DNA of 64,000 nt from Azospirillum sp. TSH100 (GTDB lineage: Bacteria > Pseudomonadota > Alphaproteobacteria > Azospirillales > Azospirillaceae). The position numbers were made by a program, and so were the translations under genes. The stretch is taken from the NCBI RefSeq assembly GCF_004923295.1, contig NZ_CP039636.1:486001-550000 (forward strand), given 5' to 3'. Positions within the stretch are counted from its first letter, which is position 1. Every line of letters begins with the position of its first letter. Positions 62,680 through 64,000 of this stretch are shown here, piece by piece. The notes under the pieces are model-generated. The model ran no database searches, was not told the DNA's origin, and saw nothing but the letters and a program-made list of their open reading frames with translations.

Positions 62680-64000
62680 ATGACGACCACCGACCAGGCC
62701 GCTTTTTTCGTGTCCACCAAGGGCAATGACAGCTGGTCCGGGCGGCTCGCCGCTCCCAACGCCGCCGGCACCGACGGTCCCTTCGCCAGCCTTGAGAAGG
62801 CGCGGGACGCGATGCGGGCGAGCGACATCGATACCACCTATGTTCGTGGTGGCACCTACCGCCTGAACAAGACCCTGACCCTCGATTCCCACGACGACGG
62901 CCACAGCTTCCTCGCCTACAAAAGCGAGACACCGGTGTTGAGCGGTGGCGAGCGGGTGACCGGCTTCACCTATGAGGGCAAAGGCCTCTATTCCGCCAAG
63001 CTTTCGTCCGCCAACGGCCTGGATGTCAGCATCGGCGGGGCGCGCCAGCATGCGGCGCAGACCGGCGATTTCGACCCGGCCCATGCGACGACCAGCGGCT
63101 GGCATGTGCTCAAGGCCAACTCCACCGGCGCCAGCAAGACCAGCTTCAACTTCTCGAACGGCGACATCCCCTCGGGCTTGAAGCCCCATGCCGGCCTGGT
63201 CGTCCAGACCTTCGACACCGAACGGCTGAGGGACGACATCTCGCCTGTGAAGTCGATCGACCAGTATCACCACACGGTGACGCTCGACGACGCGGCCTCC
63301 TACGGCCTGCGCACCGGCGGCACCTATCGGGTGATGAACGACGCCTCGCTGATCCGCGACGCCGGTGAATTCGGCTGGCGCGCCAGCGACGGCAAGCTGG
63401 TGGTGAAGCCGGAGCATGCCGGCAGCTTCCAGTCGGACGGCGTGGTCGTCGCCCGGCTCGGCACGCTGATCAAGACCAGCAATGCCAGCAACGTCAGCAT
63501 CGAAGGCCTGACCTTCTCCGATACCCGCTATGACGGCTCGGCGCTGTCGATGCAGGGCGGCCACAACAACTCGGTCGGTGGCAACCATTTCGTCAATGTC
63601 GGCACCGCGGTGTCGCTCGACGGCACCGACAACAGCCGCATCGCCGGCAACCATATGGAGCAGCTCGGCGACAACGGCGTGTCGATGATCCATGCCGCCA
63701 ACGGCAACCGCATCTACGCCAACACCATCGAGCATATCGGCCAGATCACCAAGGGCGGGGCCGGCATCGGTGCCGTCGGCAGCAGCGATACCCTGGTCAG
63801 CCACAACGACGTCACCGACGCTCCCCGTTACGGCGTGTCGTTCAAGGAGTGGGATGACGGCCAGCTGAACCGCAACAACACCGTGGAGTTCAACAGGATC
63901 CACCATGTTGGGCAGGAGACCGCCGACGGCGGCGGCATCGAAATGCTCGGGCGGTCGGCCAAGGACATGGGCTCCATCATCCGCGGCAACGAGGTGATCG
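62680..64000 (+). CDS. Secreted right-handed beta-helix polysaccharide-active protein, N-terminal part (truncated by window end)
   Basis: ATG 62680 follows GGAGGA; 440 residues are visible with no stop. FFVSTKGNDSWSG then PFASLEKARDAMR is the usual opening of parallel beta-helix glycosidases or lyases (GH141-like and relatives); TYRLNKTLTLDSHDDG and PVLSGGERVTGF follow. From about residue 265 repeated N-x-(V/I/S)-x-x-N-x-(F/I) turns (NNSVGGNHFVN, NSRIAGNHMEQ, NRIYANTIEHI) form the helix coils. There is no signal peptide, so type I secretion through C-terminal RTX repeats beyond the window is likely. The palindrome at 62456-62476 and AT-rich promoter region lie upstream. Epimerase or lyase activity is possible. 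Confidence 0.85.
   Translation, partial: MTTTDQAAFFVSTKGNDSWSGRLAAPNAAGTDGPFASLEKARDAMRASDIDTTYVRGGTYRLNKTLTLDSHDDGHSFLAYKSETPVLSGGERVTGFTYEGKGLYSAKLSSANGLDVSIGGARQHAAQTGDFDPAHATTSGWHVLKANSTGASKTSFNFSNGDIPSGLKPHAGLVVQTFDTERLRDDISPVKSIDQYHHTVTLDDAASYGLRTGGTYRVMNDASLIRDAGEFGWRASDGKLVVKPEHAGSFQSDGVVVARLGTLIKTSNASNVSIEGLTFSDTRYDGSALSMQGGHNNSVGGNHFVNVGTAVSLDGTDNSRIAGNHMEQLGDNGVSMIHAANGNRIYANTIEHIGQITKGGAGIGAVGSSDTLVSHNDVTDAPRYGVSFKEWDDGQLNRNNTVEFNRIHHVGQETADGGGIEMLGRSAKDMGSIIRGNEVI

Overview
The window looks like chromosome or chromid sequence from a high-GC alphaproteobacterium of the Azospirillum/Rhodospirillales type. This is inferred from the strong GC bias in codon third positions, the iscR-sufBCDS-sufU-sufT-sufA operon, the hisZ-purA pair, the nutrient-deprivation/holin/DUF3618 membrane cluster, and NifJ beside PflAB. 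I found no rRNA, tRNA, CRISPR array, transposase or integrase. Species is not determined.

Layout. 1-3.7 kb: the 3' end of a large repeat-rich RTX-type secreted protein, a MarR regulator, a HAD phosphatase and a tiny exported protein. 3.9-12.8 kb: a hexuronate and pyruvate block with an ExuT-like transporter, the pyruvate:ferredoxin/flavodoxin oxidoreductase nifJ, tagaturonate reductase uxaB and a LacI-type regulator. An AT-rich operator-like motif recurs four times here. 12.9-13.9 kb: an AT-rich patch with one orphan gene, followed by a Tat-exported FAD oxidoreductase. 15.5-19.9 kb: pflA and pflB divergent from a HexR/RpiR regulator, with two near-perfect HexR palindromes between. 20-24.1 kb: a lipoprotein, an RraA-like protein and aconitase acnB. 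24.2-29.6 kb: a metallo-beta-lactamase-fold hydrolase, an isoprenylcysteine-methyltransferase-like membrane protein, the iclR-dgoK-dgoA operon and a divergent LivK-type binding protein. 29.6-34.4 kb: a PAS-GGDEF-EAL signalling protein, an IsdG-like monooxygenase and a pirin. 34.4-41.2 kb: the complete SUF iron-sulfur operon. 41.5-45.3 kb: a three-gene stress or envelope operon and a divergent coiled-coil protein. 45.5-56.6 kb: malate synthase glcB, two methyltransferases, an orphan ParB, a GloB-like hydrolase, an Rrf2 regulator, an atypical SDR, purA, hisZ and phoU. 56.9-61.5 kb: an exported protein, a CHASE2 adenylate cyclase and a two-partner-secretion transporter. The end holds a double cold-shock protein and the start of a secreted beta-helix protein.

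Functional theme. Sugar acids (hexuronates through uxaB; 2-keto-3-deoxygalactonate through dgoK/dgoA) feed pyruvate. Pyruvate can then be cleaved anaerobically by two oxygen-sensitive systems, NifJ and PflB/PflA. An FNR-like box upstream of nifJ, a weaker one upstream of pflB and HexR palindromes in the pflB/hexR interval suggest control by oxygen and by the Entner-Doudoroff intermediate KDPG. The SUF operon supplies Fe-S clusters that NifJ, PflA and AcnB need.

Limits. Functions are assigned by reading motifs and recalling family members. No database search was run. Start codons were moved from the longest reading frame where Shine-Dalgarno sequence or family length argued for it.
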